Below the pieces are notes generated by a model that worked only from the letters and a program-made list of their open reading frames with translations, was not told the DNA's origin and did no database searches. The translations under genes were made by a program, and so were the position numbers. 64,000 nucleotides of DNA from Hormiphora californensis (Eukaryota > Ctenophora > Tentaculata > Cydippida > Pleurobrachiidae), in the NCBI GenBank assembly GCA_020137815.1, contig CM035361.1, positions 6,422,631 to 6,486,630 on the forward strand, in the 5' to 3' direction. Shown piece after piece: positions 10,559 to 20,555 of this stretch (positions are counted from its first letter, which is position 1; every line of letters begins with the position of its first letter).

Positions 10559-11271
10559 GGTCCAAGGCAACGTTGAGTGGGTGCAGTGGAGAAGGAACCT
10601 ACGCATCCACTCCCTCCGGGGCCGGTTCTTGGATAATCATAAAATCAGGACTCACAGTCTTCGGATGGTACGTGTCACACACGTGTATTTCTACATGTGT
10701 AAACATTAATAAATCACTGAGTTATTTTTGTTATGTTGGGAGAATTCCTGCTGGATCAGTATTTATCAAACAGGATAGAAACAATCCTTGTGTTTTACTA
10801 ACACATTCTTTAAATTTTTAATATGCTATCTTGCATTGTTCTGCTTCTGTGCATGGACATGTCAACCTCACTGCTTATATATTCAAAATGTGTTAGTAAA
10901 ACACGATTATTGTTTCTATTCTGTTTTTTACATACTGATTAAACAAGAGTTCTCCCAACATAACAAAAATATCTCAGTGATGGGTGGGTCGATTTTGAGC
11001 GGCAAAAACGCAAAATGCTCAGAGAGCTAATCTCTACTACCTACAACAAACTTGTCCGATTCTGATTCGGTCCACTCTCACTTTAATAAACTAATTGATA
11101 TAAACCACCTATAACAGGTACAAACTAATTTATAAACCACCTATAACAGGTACAGCGGACAATTTTCCTTTACCCTGACAACATCTGGGACGAGTTGCAA
11201 GACAAAGTACCATGCCCGGGGTATCAAGTTTACATCAGCCGACAAGGCATCCAGTCAATGGAGAATTAGGA
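10559..11271 (+). CDS. Unrecognised two-exon module
   Basis: Exons 10559-10667 and 11150-11271 join in phase 2 and leave in phase 1. They encode ATLSGCSGEGTYASTPSGAG, SWIIIKSGLTVFGWYSG and FSFTLTTSGTSCKTKYHARG. Two cysteines and beta propensity are visible, but no family is recognised. The acceptor with about 20 bases of preceding intron (AAACCACCTATAACAGGTAC) is present twice in tandem at 11104-11152. The intron also contains a 267 bp hairpin MITE at 10714-10980. Confidence 0.55.
10714..10980. mobile_element. Hairpin MITE (267 bp)
   Basis: The ends TCACTGAGTTATTTTTGTTA and its inverted counterpart ending AAAATATCTCAGTGA define an imperfect palindrome about 110 bp per arm, with internal GAAACAATCCTTGTGTTTTA repeated inverted. 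Fragments of the same family occur at about 33025-33055 and 38405-38440. Confidence 0.8.
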
Positions 11272-11406
11272 GTAAGTGACGTGGGGAGACCGGAGAAGTA
11301 TGGGGTAAAGGCTCATGTTGTAACCATGGTTGTAACTATGGTAACTAGCTGTTCGCTATATATTCTGTATCGAGGATGTTGAGATAACGTATTTAATTTT
11401 CTGTAG

Positions 11407-14400
11407 ATGGAGGTGGGAACATAGCCCCTCGAGGAACTACAACGAGTTCCGACAGTTCGCCAGAAACACTGACAGATCTTAATTATAACACGTAAGATAA
11501 TTAATTGATTACCACTGTGATTTGTGGGGATTGCGTCCTCAGGAGAACTCGACAGGGCAATGAAATTTTCCTGAAGTACTGTACAATAACAAACACGAGT
11601 GTTTTAACAGAAAACAATTGTTTTCTAAAACACTCGTGTTTGTTATTGTAATTAATTGATTAAGTTAATAAGTGGAGATAATTAATGTTATATGTAGGGC
11701 ATCACATGTGTGTGTTGAGATGGAACTACTATAGGGCAACTACCACATTTTTGCCATTATATCTTTTTCCCCGAATTCTGATCTACTCGACCGCTTTCTT
11801 TACGTGTTTGAATAACATACTATCTTTCAGAGTCTTCAAATCAAGCAATGGTGGGTGGGCTAAGATCACATTTGACACGACTGCCTATATTTTTGGCTTT
11901 GGGTTACATGTCAATCGGAATACTGGAGAGGACGCACAGTAAGTTAAAGCTTATTCTATACGATAATGTTGAAATATACTTTTTACTTAGGATATTGTAT
12001 TAAATATTATACCAAAACTAATTGAAATTAGTAGGCCGGAAAGGTTGCCCTATGATTTGAGCTACCTTTGCCACCGTAACATTCACGGGGTACAGACAGG
12101 GTATAACCGATGCTTCTTCTGTCTTCAAAAATATATACTGGTGCCAAAGGTAGCTCAAATCATAGGGCAACCTTTCCGGCCTACTAATTTCAATTAGTTT
12201 TGGTATAATTTGCATCATTTTTGGGATTTTTTATCCATTTAGATGTAGTAGAACAGGTAAGGAGATGATGGAATCGCGAATTTGCAAAATTTTCATTTTT
12301 GACGTCATTTTGACGTCATAAAATGACGTCACGTCGTTATGACGTCATAATGATGACGTCATATCATCGGGATTACCTAGATGAAGATACTGACCAAGTT
12401 TGAGATCAATTGGATGAGATTTGAGTCCGCTATGGCGAAAAAACCCATATCGTCATATCTATTTTTAAACAGTCATAACACTTTAGACGCGTTTTAAGAC
12501 CCTTATACGTCTAGTTTTGAAAATTCGCGGTCTAGTTTCTGAAAGTTCAGACAATTCTCTTTCCATGATATACTCTTCGATTTTCGATTAGAATCCGTCT
12601 TCAGGGTGTAAATTGAGCTCAAAGAATTTTGTTCAGAGTCTGAAAAATGACGACTTTAAGACGTTTTGTAGGACGTTCCTGGGGATGATGGAAAACCTCA
12701 CCCCGCTAATAACACAATAATTGAGTAGATCTACAACCTAGTGAAAACGAGAAGTCTCTATCTCTTTCCGTTCGTTCAGAACCGTGTTCAAAAAAAGCAT
12801 CTCTCCTACGCGCGCGCGCGTGTCCGTTACACTGAATCTATAGCAAATGGGACCAGTCTGTAACTTCGGACCCAGATGAGATAGAGACTTCAAATTTTCA
12901 ACATGAGTCAAAGACCCCAAGCCGGGTATTCATTCCAAATTTCAAGTCAAACCGATAAAAGAGAGCCACGCTATAGCCTTTTGAAATCCGGCTTTTTCAG
13001 CCAAACACCCATAAAACGTATAACTGCGTTTCTGGCAGCGCTTTTTTGGGGGGGGGGGGAATGGCAACCTTTGCGCTTGCCAGCGCAGTGATATGCACTG
13101 AACTGCTGTTCAAATTACTGTAGACATTATTACTGTAGACATTATGTATACTTTTTAGGTTCTGGCAAATAAATGATTCCGGATAATTTCGGGGTCTGAT
13201 TGTAATATCGTGTACAATTTAACAGTAATTATATCATCATCAGGATGGCGGGATTACAGATATTGGTAGATTCCACCAGTACACCGATTGAGAGCGTTAC
13301 CAAGGTCGACAACCAACAATACTACTTTTATGGGTAAGAACTGATTGAGAGTGTTACCAAGGTCGACAACCAACAATACTACTTTTATGGGTAAGATTAA
13401 GGGTACGCTAACCAAAATTTTTTTTCGAGTGCAGGGAAATCTCTCACCGTAGGGTTGTAGGCCATGCCAAGGAGACCTCAAATATGCAATTTGAGCTCTC
13501 AAGTCGAATTCATATTTTTGCTACAGCTGCTTGAAAAATGAACTGAAAATAAGTTTTTGGCATCTCAAAAATTTTTTTTCAAAGATAGGAGCATGAAAAT
13601 TTGGGGATTTGAAGAGGACATGAAGGTGAATAACCACAAAAATTTTTTTTGCAATCCGAGCTGATTTCCGGTCCTGAGATGGATTTCTTTTTTTCCACTT
13701 TAACGCCCTATTTGGCAAAGTTCCGAAAACATGTGAAAGCTGTAAATTGGTGAAAAGTTGCGTCTAACGATTATCTAAGTGGCCATAAATTTTGGGCGTG
13801 TCCTTATTTGAGATAAGCTGTACGGAGTTTTTTTTGTGAAAGCCGTCATTTCAGAAATACATAAATTCCCTGTATCTCAAAAACGGCTGATCGTAGAGAC
13901 CTGAGACTATGCTTAAACGATTCAGAAGGTCCGATTTTGGGGGGGTCTTCTGAGAGACATTTTGCTCCTACTTCAACCGTTTTTGCTGTAATTGCGAAAA
14001 ACAAATTCTATGAAAAGGGCAAAAGCTAAACTCCAATATCCTGTAATTACGGAATTTTAGCTAAGAAAGGACCGAAACTATGGAAAAATGTTTAACAAGC
14101 TAATTCCTTCACTATTTGGTCCATATGGGTCCCTATAATCATCAAAAACAAAATCACAAAAAATCCACGATGGCGAAGATGGGTTATTGTTTTTCGCAAT
14201 TACAGCAAAAACGGTTGAAGTAGGAGCAAAATGTCTCTCAGAAGACCCCCCCAAAATCGGACCTTCTGAATCGTTTAAGCATAGTCTCAGGTCTCTACGA
14301 TCAGCCGTTTTTGAGATACAGGGAATTTATTTATTTCTGAAATGACGGCTTTCACAAAAAAAACTCCGTACAGCTTATCTCAAATAAGGACACGCCCAAA

Positions 14401-15926
14401 ATTTATGGCCACTTAGATAATCGTTAGACGCAACTTTTCACCAATTTACAGCTTTCACATGTTTTCGGAACTTTGCCAAATAGGGCGTTAAAGTGGAAAA
14501 AAAGAAATCCATCTCAGGACCGGAAATCAGCTCGGATTGCAAAAAAAAATTTTGTGGTTATTCACCTTCATGTCCTCTTCAAATCCCCAAATTTTCATGC
14601 TCCTATCTTTGAAAAAAAATTTTTGAGATGCCAAAAACTTATTTTCAGTTCATTTTTCAAGCAGCTGTAGCAAAAATATGAATTCGACTTGAGAGCTCAA
14701 ATTGCATATTTGAGGTCTCCTTGGCATGGCCTACAACCCTACGGTGAGAGATTTCCCTGCACTCGAAAAATTTTTTTGGTTAGCGTACCCTTAACAACAA
14801 CCAACAATACTACTTTTATGGGTAAGATTAACAACAACCAACAATACTACTTTTATGGGTAAGATTAACAACAACCAACAATACTACTTTTATGGGTAAG
14901 ATTAACAACAACCAACAATACTACTTTTATGGGTAAGCACGGTGCTCCTGAAGGACGTTCAACCTCGACCTCGAGCTAAACCATCGGTTGTACGATTAAC
15001 ATTAAATGAAATGTGTATTGTCCATAATCAGCGAATTCAATACACCTGAGAGATATACACGTATATAGACCCCGCTGGCTTGAATAGACGCACGGCGCGC
15101 TCAAACAATTTGCACTGGTCTATTGGGCCGTGCACTGCCGTGAGTTTGTGTCTCGATAGACGCACGCCCTCTGACAGATGTGTGTAAAGATCACAAAGAA
15201 TCACTGAAAACACGATAAAATGACTTGGTAACACAAGAGGGAGTGTGTGTACAACCTACAACGCTCTCTGTCTAAATTTGGCGCCCGCCAGTCTGTTGCA
15301 ACTGTTGCTCATGACCCACAATTAACTGTAATCTCTCTCTGCATTCCACCCTTTGAAACTGTTACGACGATTGTTACGAGTGTGTAGGAATGTAGAGAGG
15401 CACTCTGTAGCTTCATTTCCAACCGTTTGACCCGTTTTGTGTGAGCTCTCTGTGTGTCAACCACCTAACTTGTGCTTGTTTTGCTTCTAGGTGTCCGCCA
15501 GCGGGGTCTATAGAACACAACTCCCTCCCTAACGTGCAGATATACCTGTAAACCCCTCGCTGACGCTCGGGATTTACAGGGCTGTAACGCACGGGTCCCT
15601 TCGGGACCCGTGCATTACAGCTCAATAGACGCACTGCTCTGCAGTGCGTCTATTGAATAGATGCACGCGCGGGAGGGAGTTATGTACTATATAACTGTGT
15701 GTTATCAAAGAAAAGGAACTGATGCATGGTTTCAAACGACAAACGTTGAAGATGTATTACTCGTTCAAGTGACAGTTACCCGACAGTTTCATTTTTATTT
15801 AATTCACTGATTTTCACTTTTATCTCAGGTCGTATGATGCCATTTATGGAAATGAGGTGACAATAAAGCAGTCCTCATCATCATCAACAGTTTCCCTTAC
15901 AGAGGTGGAGGTGTACGGGACTTTAG
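11407..15926 (+). CDS. Fucolectin-like domain 3
   Basis: Exons 11407-11491, 11831-11938, 13244-13333 and 15829-15926 join in phases 2, 2, 2 and 1. They encode NIAPRGTTTSSDSS (domain start), GWAKITFDTTAYIFGFGLHV plus NRNTG (the W-x-x-I-x-F and V-x-x-N-R strands), MAGLQILVDST, and a final strand SSTVSLTEVEVYG matching the family ending L-x-x-x-E-V-E-V-Y-G. The large introns are filled by a hairpin MITE, a TGACGTCA-rich repeat, an exon-end tandem array and a 1.39 kb foldback element. The exon 13244-13333 end and donor (ACTACTTTTATGGGTAAG) are repeated about five more times. Confidence 0.8.
11582..11650. repeat. Perfect-stem hairpin (69 bp)
   Basis: TACAATAACAAACACGAGTG at 11582 onward is matched by its reverse complement ending at 11650, with AAAACAATTGTTTTC in the middle. 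The TA ends are consistent with a very short MITE. Confidence 0.8.
12009..12206. mobile_element. Hairpin MITE with ends ACCAAAACTAATTGAAATTA
   Basis: The left end TACCAAAACTAATTGAAATT and the right end AATTTCAATTAGTTTTGGTA are inverted copies. Inside them GGCCGGAAAGGTTGCCCTAT is mirrored near 12150-12182. Related ends flank the elements at 56040-56450 and 57108-57362, and a solo end is at 62757-62790. Confidence 0.85.
12207..13243. other. Intron filled with old repeat sequence, including a TGACGTCA cluster
   Basis: No exon is seen. At 12300-12360 the octamer TGACGTCA occurs five times. At 13030-13095 the sequence around GCGCTTGCCAGCGCAGTGAT is an inverted relative of the repeats at 54780 and 55085. 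A (CG)n-like run GCGCGCGCGCG lies near 12813. The stretch is probably a non-autonomous DNA transposon remnant. Confidence 0.6.
13290..13396 (+). repeat. Duplicated exon end plus donor (left part of an array split by a foldback element)
   Basis: The exon end GGTCGACAACCAACAATACT through TTTTATGGGTAAG appears twice here and four more times, shortened, at 14793-14940, on the other side of the foldback element. The element thus inserted into an existing splice-site array. Confidence 0.9.
13401..14790. mobile_element. Foldback element with TTAA target duplication
   Basis: Arms 13401-14008 and about 14187-14790 are near-perfect inverted copies, starting GGGTACGCTAACC and ending GGTTAGCGTACCC. TTAA precedes the left end (13397-13400) and follows the right end (14791-14794), the target-site duplication of piggyBac-type transposons. 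The roughly 180 bp centre is unique. A 65-residue frame is present in both arms only because they are copies; no transposase is encoded. Confidence 0.85.
14941..15828. other. Intron with nested hairpins, no exon seen
   Basis: At about 15570-15650 two short perfect hairpins stand side by side: GCTGTAACGCACGGGTCCC / GGGACCCGTGCATTACAGC and TCAATAGACGCACTGC / GCAGTGCGTCTATTGA. The words AGACGCACG and GTCTATTG recur at 15085-15170, suggesting one composite DNA element from about 15050 to 15690 with ends near CTCCCTCC / GGGAGGGAG. I see no coding sequence. Confidence 0.55.
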
Positions 15927-16009
15927 GTGAGAGAAAACAACATTGAATTATCAAAACTTATAATAATCATTGATCTTGAACAACATGGTAACCACCATCC
16001 ATTGTAATA

Positions 16010-16135
16010 ACAACATGATAACAACATGATAACAACATGGTAACCATGGTAACAACATGGTAACCATGGTAACAACATGGTAACAACATGGTAACAAGAT
16101 GGTAACCATGGTAACAACATGGTAACAACATGGTA
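16010..16135. repeat. Short tandem array of ACATGGTAAC units before an acceptor
   Basis: Variants of ACATGATAACA and CATGGTAACCATGGTAACA repeat about a dozen times immediately upstream of the acceptor at 16146. Similar GGTAACCATGG words occur at 16292-16340 and 32390-32445. Confidence 0.85.
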
Positions 16136-16146
16136 ACATCCTGCAG

Positions 16147-16533
16147 ATTGGGCATCCCTGGGGCTTCACGAGTTTCGATGTTCCAAAGGTGGGGTGGAGG
16201 CAGACACAGCAGTTCTAACTCTGAAAGCAACCAATTGCCTCCATTTAGCAGAAGTGATGCCCATTGGATCTCTGCCAGGTAAATCATCGCCATGGTAACA
16301 TGGTAACCATAGCAACATGGTAACATGGTAACCATAGCAACATCTCAAACTAGATCTTGGTGTTCAATAACTCTTATAATTCTCAGAGCTGGCTGATAGA
16401 TGTACAATGACAGGAGTTCAGATAGCTGGCACTGACAAGATCTCAAAACAGGATGCAAAACTCCCCTTCGCAACAGTGTACAACTATGCAGGGTTTTGCT
16501 TCGATGAGGAGACCTGTAGCGCAGCCTCAGCAT
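16147..16533 (+). CDS. Unrecognised Cys-containing two-exon module
   Basis: Exons 16147-16278 and 16387-16533 both leave in phase 1. They encode EFRCSKGGVEADTAVLTLKA, TNCLHLAEV, DRCTMTGVQIAG and YAGFCFDEETCSAA. Six or so cysteines suggest a disulfide-bonded module between fucolectin-like domains 3 and 4. No family is recognised. The donor of the second exon was placed at GCATGTAATA because only this phase joins the next exon. Confidence 0.55.
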
Positions 16534-16629
16534 GTAATAACTCCGTCACCATAGCAACTATATTGAGTTACCATAGCAACTGTTGAGTCGCCTGAAACTG
16601 TATCCACACTAACCACGGTCCTTCCGCAG

Positions 16630-18133
16630 ACGTGGAGTCGGATCAATCGTTGGAAGTATTCAACAAGGCATCGGGTGGTGTGCGACAGAAGCACGCAACA
16701 AACTACTTTACTCACCTGTACCCAAATCAGGAGATGATCTCTCTTTATTCCCACTGTGTCCTCGAAACTAAGGGCAGGGTTAACTTGGCAGTTTTTAAAC
16801 CCGTTACCATGTCTCAAGGTGTCAGTGCGGGAGAGGCAGTAGATAACCTAAGGTAGGGAAGGATCGAATCATTCAGTTCAGCGGTATCTAAGCGACAGAC
16901 TGCTCCTTTATTAAAAATTTCAATGGTGTGTTGTGACGAAATATTGGTGAACTGACGTAACTACGGCAGCCAAGAAGGAAATCGCGCGGCGCGCACAGCA
17001 CACACAGAAGACATTAGAAACTTTCAATTCAACTTCCTACCCGCGCGTTCCAGACACGTCATTTTGGTCGAGGTGTCGTCATAATCATTCATGTTGCTAT
17101 AGGGACACCTTCTATTTCTACAGAACTTTCTCTCAGATCTCCTGCTATCAGATCACATCAACCCTATTAGTTAACCTCATTAGTACCCCTGTCAGTGTCA
17201 CATTTCTCATCAGCTCAGTGCTCACATGTCTTTGTGACATGTATTCCACACCCATTAAATTATGGGAGTGTCGAATGGAACTTTGATGGAAAACTCAAAG
17301 CCGGGCAACGTAGTACGCTAAACAGCCGGCTTTCTTCTTGGGAGCAGATGTTTAAACTCTGCTGGCAGTTAGTGATTATTTCGGAACATAATTTAGCAAT
17401 TCAGTCTCCATAGTTACCGATTTAGTTGCCATGGCAACCATCAAATGTGGGAAAAAGAGGGCCACCCTTGCTATAAATCAAGGTTATAATGCTTGCCGAT
17501 ATCAAATGCTCCTTTATCAAAAACTCCATACTCCTTTATCAAACTTTATATTGCCAGGACTACATGTGTGACGACGGATGCTGCAAAGAAACTCAACAAA
17601 GAATGGCTCACGATAGACCTGTTCAAGACTTACCCCATTGGAATGGTCAGAGTATTTAAAAAGGCAGGCGAGCATATCTTCTTACAGGGTAATTTGCGTC
17701 ACGTGTTAGTTTTCTACTGAAACAACAAATCCAATTTTAAATCCAGAATATTCAAGATCTATAGGAGGTCTCCAACTGATGATTGCAGTAGCACACCATT
17801 GGTGATTGCAGTACACCAATTACCAGCTGATTGATATCAAAACATCTGTATCTTTATTACAACGAAATAATGCAGCTGTATTTAGGACGCTTTATTACTA
17901 TTTGTATCATCACTCCACATTTACTTGTATCACTTCCATCACTAATTCACATTTCCCAGGTGCAATTGTACTAATTGATGGAGAGGAATGTGGAACAGTT
18001 GGGACACTCGAGTCCACCTCCTATGCGGATGTCCAGTGCAGCAAGACTCTATGGGGATCCCACGTGGTGATCTATCTAACTACCAGTACTGCTGTCACGA
18101 AACTGAGTGTCTGTGAGGTGGAGGTTTATGAAG
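16630..18133 (+). CDS. Fucolectin-like domain 4 (best preserved)
   Basis: Exons 16630-16852, 17558-17688 and 17960-18133 join in phases 2, 1, 1. They encode NLAVFKPVTMSQGVSAGEA (domain start), TTCVTTDAAKKLNKEWLTID with L (the Cys and W-x-x-x-D-L strand), IGMVRVFKKAGEHI, VQCSKTLWGSHVVIYLT and the closing LSVCEVEVYE. This is a full fucolectin/tachylectin-4-like domain of about 150 residues, with the typical C-terminal C-E-V-E-V-Y. The upstream part of the first exon (residues before NLAVF) is not part of the domain and is unrecognised. Intron 16853-17557 shows no recognisable feature. Confidence 0.88.
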
Positions 18134-18204
18134 GTATATAATATCACGTGACATGCCCATATATGGTTGTATACATTACAATTGCACTATCTCCCACTAT
18201 GTAG

Positions 18205-18315
18205 CGTTGGATGTGAATTACTGTAGGGACCCCTCCCAAGAGGGACAACCTTGGTGCTACGTTGAGGGTGCTGCTGTAAGGGGGACGTGGGAGTTTTGTG
18301 CCGTTCCAATGTGCA
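18205..18315 (+). CDS. Orphan second half of a kringle domain
   Basis: One exon, phase 1 in and 1 out, encodes VNYCRDPSQEGQPWCYVEG and WEFCAVPMC, the unmistakable second half of a kringle. The preceding exon ends a fucolectin-like domain only 71 bases upstream, so there is no room for a first-half exon. In the two complete kringles the second half enters in phase 2; here it enters in phase 1, in frame with the fucolectin-like domain. It may fold abnormally or be used as a half-module. Confidence 0.8.
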
Positions 18316-18353
18316 GTAAGTGGTATCAATTAATATCAGGATATATATCTAAT

Positions 18354-18478
18354 TAAAGTGCGTTTCAAACGACTTGACCTGAGATTCCTGGAAATTCAGG
18401 ATTTCCCCTTTGTAAATACACACGCAATGCGCCAAATTCCAAGAATTACGGGTCAAGTCGCTTGAAACGGACTTTAAT
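18354..18478. mobile_element. Short MITE (about 120 bp)
   Basis: The ends TTAAAGTGCGTTTCAAACGA and its inverted counterpart TCGCTTGAAACGGACTTTAA bracket a short unique core in the intron after the orphan kringle half. Confidence 0.75.
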
Positions 18479-18607
18479 ATCAGATTTCGGGATATGTCTA
18501 AATCTATTGAAATCAAGTAGATTTTTATCCTCGAGGTATCGCCCAAGCGGATTTCAAAATTGATTACTTGCAGATAACCTATAAGCTGCTAAATGTTCTC
18601 ATTACAG

Positions 18608-20377
18608 ATAACATGCTCCGTGTTACGTATGACTATGCGCCATATGGAGTTGGAAGAAACCTGAAACTCGTTACCTACACTGACCTGAACCAAGGCCTAG
18701 AGGACTGCCTGGGACATTTTGACTCGTGCTCAGGTAGTTACCATAGTTACCATAGTTACCATAGTTATCATAGTTATCACTAGTAGGCCTAGAGGACTGC
18801 CTGGGACATTTTGACTCGTGCTCAGGTAGTTACCATAGTTACCATAGTTACCATAGTTACCACTAGTAGGCCTAGAGGACTGCCTGGGACACTTTGACTC
18901 GTGCTCAGGTAGTTACCATAGTTACCATAGTTACCATAGTTACCATAGTTACCACTAGTAGGCCTAGAGGACTGCCTGGGACATTTTGACTCGTGCTCAG
19001 GTAATTACCATAGTTACCATAGTTACCATAGTTACCATAGTTACCATAGTTACCACTAGTAGGCCTAGAGGACTGCCTGGGACATTTTGACTCGTGCTCA
19101 GGTAGTTACCATAGTTACCATAGTTACCATAGTTACCACTAGTAGGCCTAGAGGACTGCCTGGGACATTTTGACTCGTGCTCAGGTAGTTACCATAGTTA
19201 CCATAGTTACCATAGTTACCACTAGTAGGCCTAGAGGACTGCCTGGGACATTTTGACTCGTGCTCAGGTAGTTACCATAGTTACCATAGTTACCATAGTT
19301 ACCATAGTTACCATAGTTACCACTAGTAGGCCTAGAGGACTGCCTGGGACATTTTGACTCGTGCTCAGGTAACTCGACATAAAACACATGCTGGGATGGT
19401 ATAGTGGTGAGATGGTGCTTCGCTCGGTTGGGCGCCATACTGCTACAAGCCTGATCGGTCAACCGCCGCTGAGGTATTATTCACATTCATCCAAAAAACA
19501 ACTTTTTACATGGCTACATTCTAGGTGTAGTAGAGAAGCTGGATAGTGCGGATAGTGTTTATAAATCCATCTTCAAGGCGAGTGAATTCACAGCTAAGAT
19601 GACTGGTGTGACTTCAAGTGATACCCCCTATTTTGGAACAGTGGGCTACAAAAAGGGGAGAAACACTCGTAAGTAACACAAGAACATCATGCATCCTACC
19701 ACGATTTAGTTCAGCGATCGTATCGTTTAATTCTGCGATCTATTTGAACGTTCAGATATTACCCAAACATTACAACAACAAACCCTGTTTTATTAATTAA
19801 TATACACGACATTATGTTAATTTAATGTTCTATTCAGACGTGGGTCAAGGGTTCCTGGAGGTAGCCCCACCCGGCCAGGACTGCAGCACCACCTGCTTGA
19901 AACAGAATTCAGAGTGTTATGAGGTGATCCAAGCTAGTATTGAGCTGTGGTATGCCTTTGATGAACAAGGTAACTGAAATACTGGTCCCTGATTGGCCAG
20001 TCAGGGAATACTGGTCCCTGATTGGCTGATCACCAGTCACGTGTTACCTAAATAGCGAGTTCTGATTGGTTGTTTACTTGTGTCGGATTGAATGCAGTCG
20101 ACTGAGTGATACCTAATGATATAGAACTGACAGTGCTGAACTGTTGTTGAAGTAAAAATACTTGCTCGACCCTTTACATTATATCTTTAAATCAAATCAT
20201 TCCCTACAGGTCTCCAATGCAAGTCTCTAGTGGCCCTTTCTGCAAAGACTACTGGGGCCCCTTACTATCGATACGCGGATGGCGCCTGTCTGGGGATCTT
20301 GGACCACCAGGAATCTTACTCCTGCGCTGATAAAGTTGATGAAGGAGCACGGATCTGCAATTGCAGGGGAATAAAAT
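18608..20377 (+). CDS. Unrecognised four-exon module with a Cys-rich C-terminal part
   Basis: Exons 18608-18733, 19525-19668, 19838-19969 and 20210-20377 all leave in phase 1. The first two give YDYAPYGVGRNLKLVTYTD, EDCLGHFDSCS and FKASEFTAKMTGVTSSDTPY. The last two are Cys-rich: PGQDCSTTCLKQNSECYEV, QCKSLVALSA, YADGACLGILDHQ, YSCADK and RICNCRG. The uniform 1-1 phase of these exons is typical of shuffled animal modules. I do not recognise the family. Exon one ends in a donor that was amplified into an eight-unit array. Confidence 0.6.
18718..19370 (+). repeat. Array of exon end plus donor, eight units with nested TTACCATAG repeats
   Basis: Each unit of about 75-100 bp contains GGCCTAGAGGACTGCCTGGG, ACATTTTGACTCGTGCTCAG, the donor GTAGTTACC, three to six copies of the 9 bp word TTACCATAG, then CACTAGTA. 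The first copy of the exon end belongs to the real exon. Reading on from the first donor reaches a TAG in the same unit. Confidence 0.95.
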
Positions 20378-20555
20378 GTAAAGAAACAAACTAACAAACC
20401 TTCTAATCTTCTATTCTAATCTTCAAATCTACCAATCAAATACAACGGTGGTCCATAAAGTTTGTTTCATGGTGTCTCACGAGGATCATCATCTTAAAAT
20501 ATACTGAAATGTACTGATTTTAACCCCTCTCTAAGTCTAAAGTAACATCCTTCAG

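Noticed and set aside
13521..14670. Identical 65-residue frames on opposite strands as a gene pair
   Set aside because: They are the two arms of one foldback element; duplication explains the identity and there is no domain signal.
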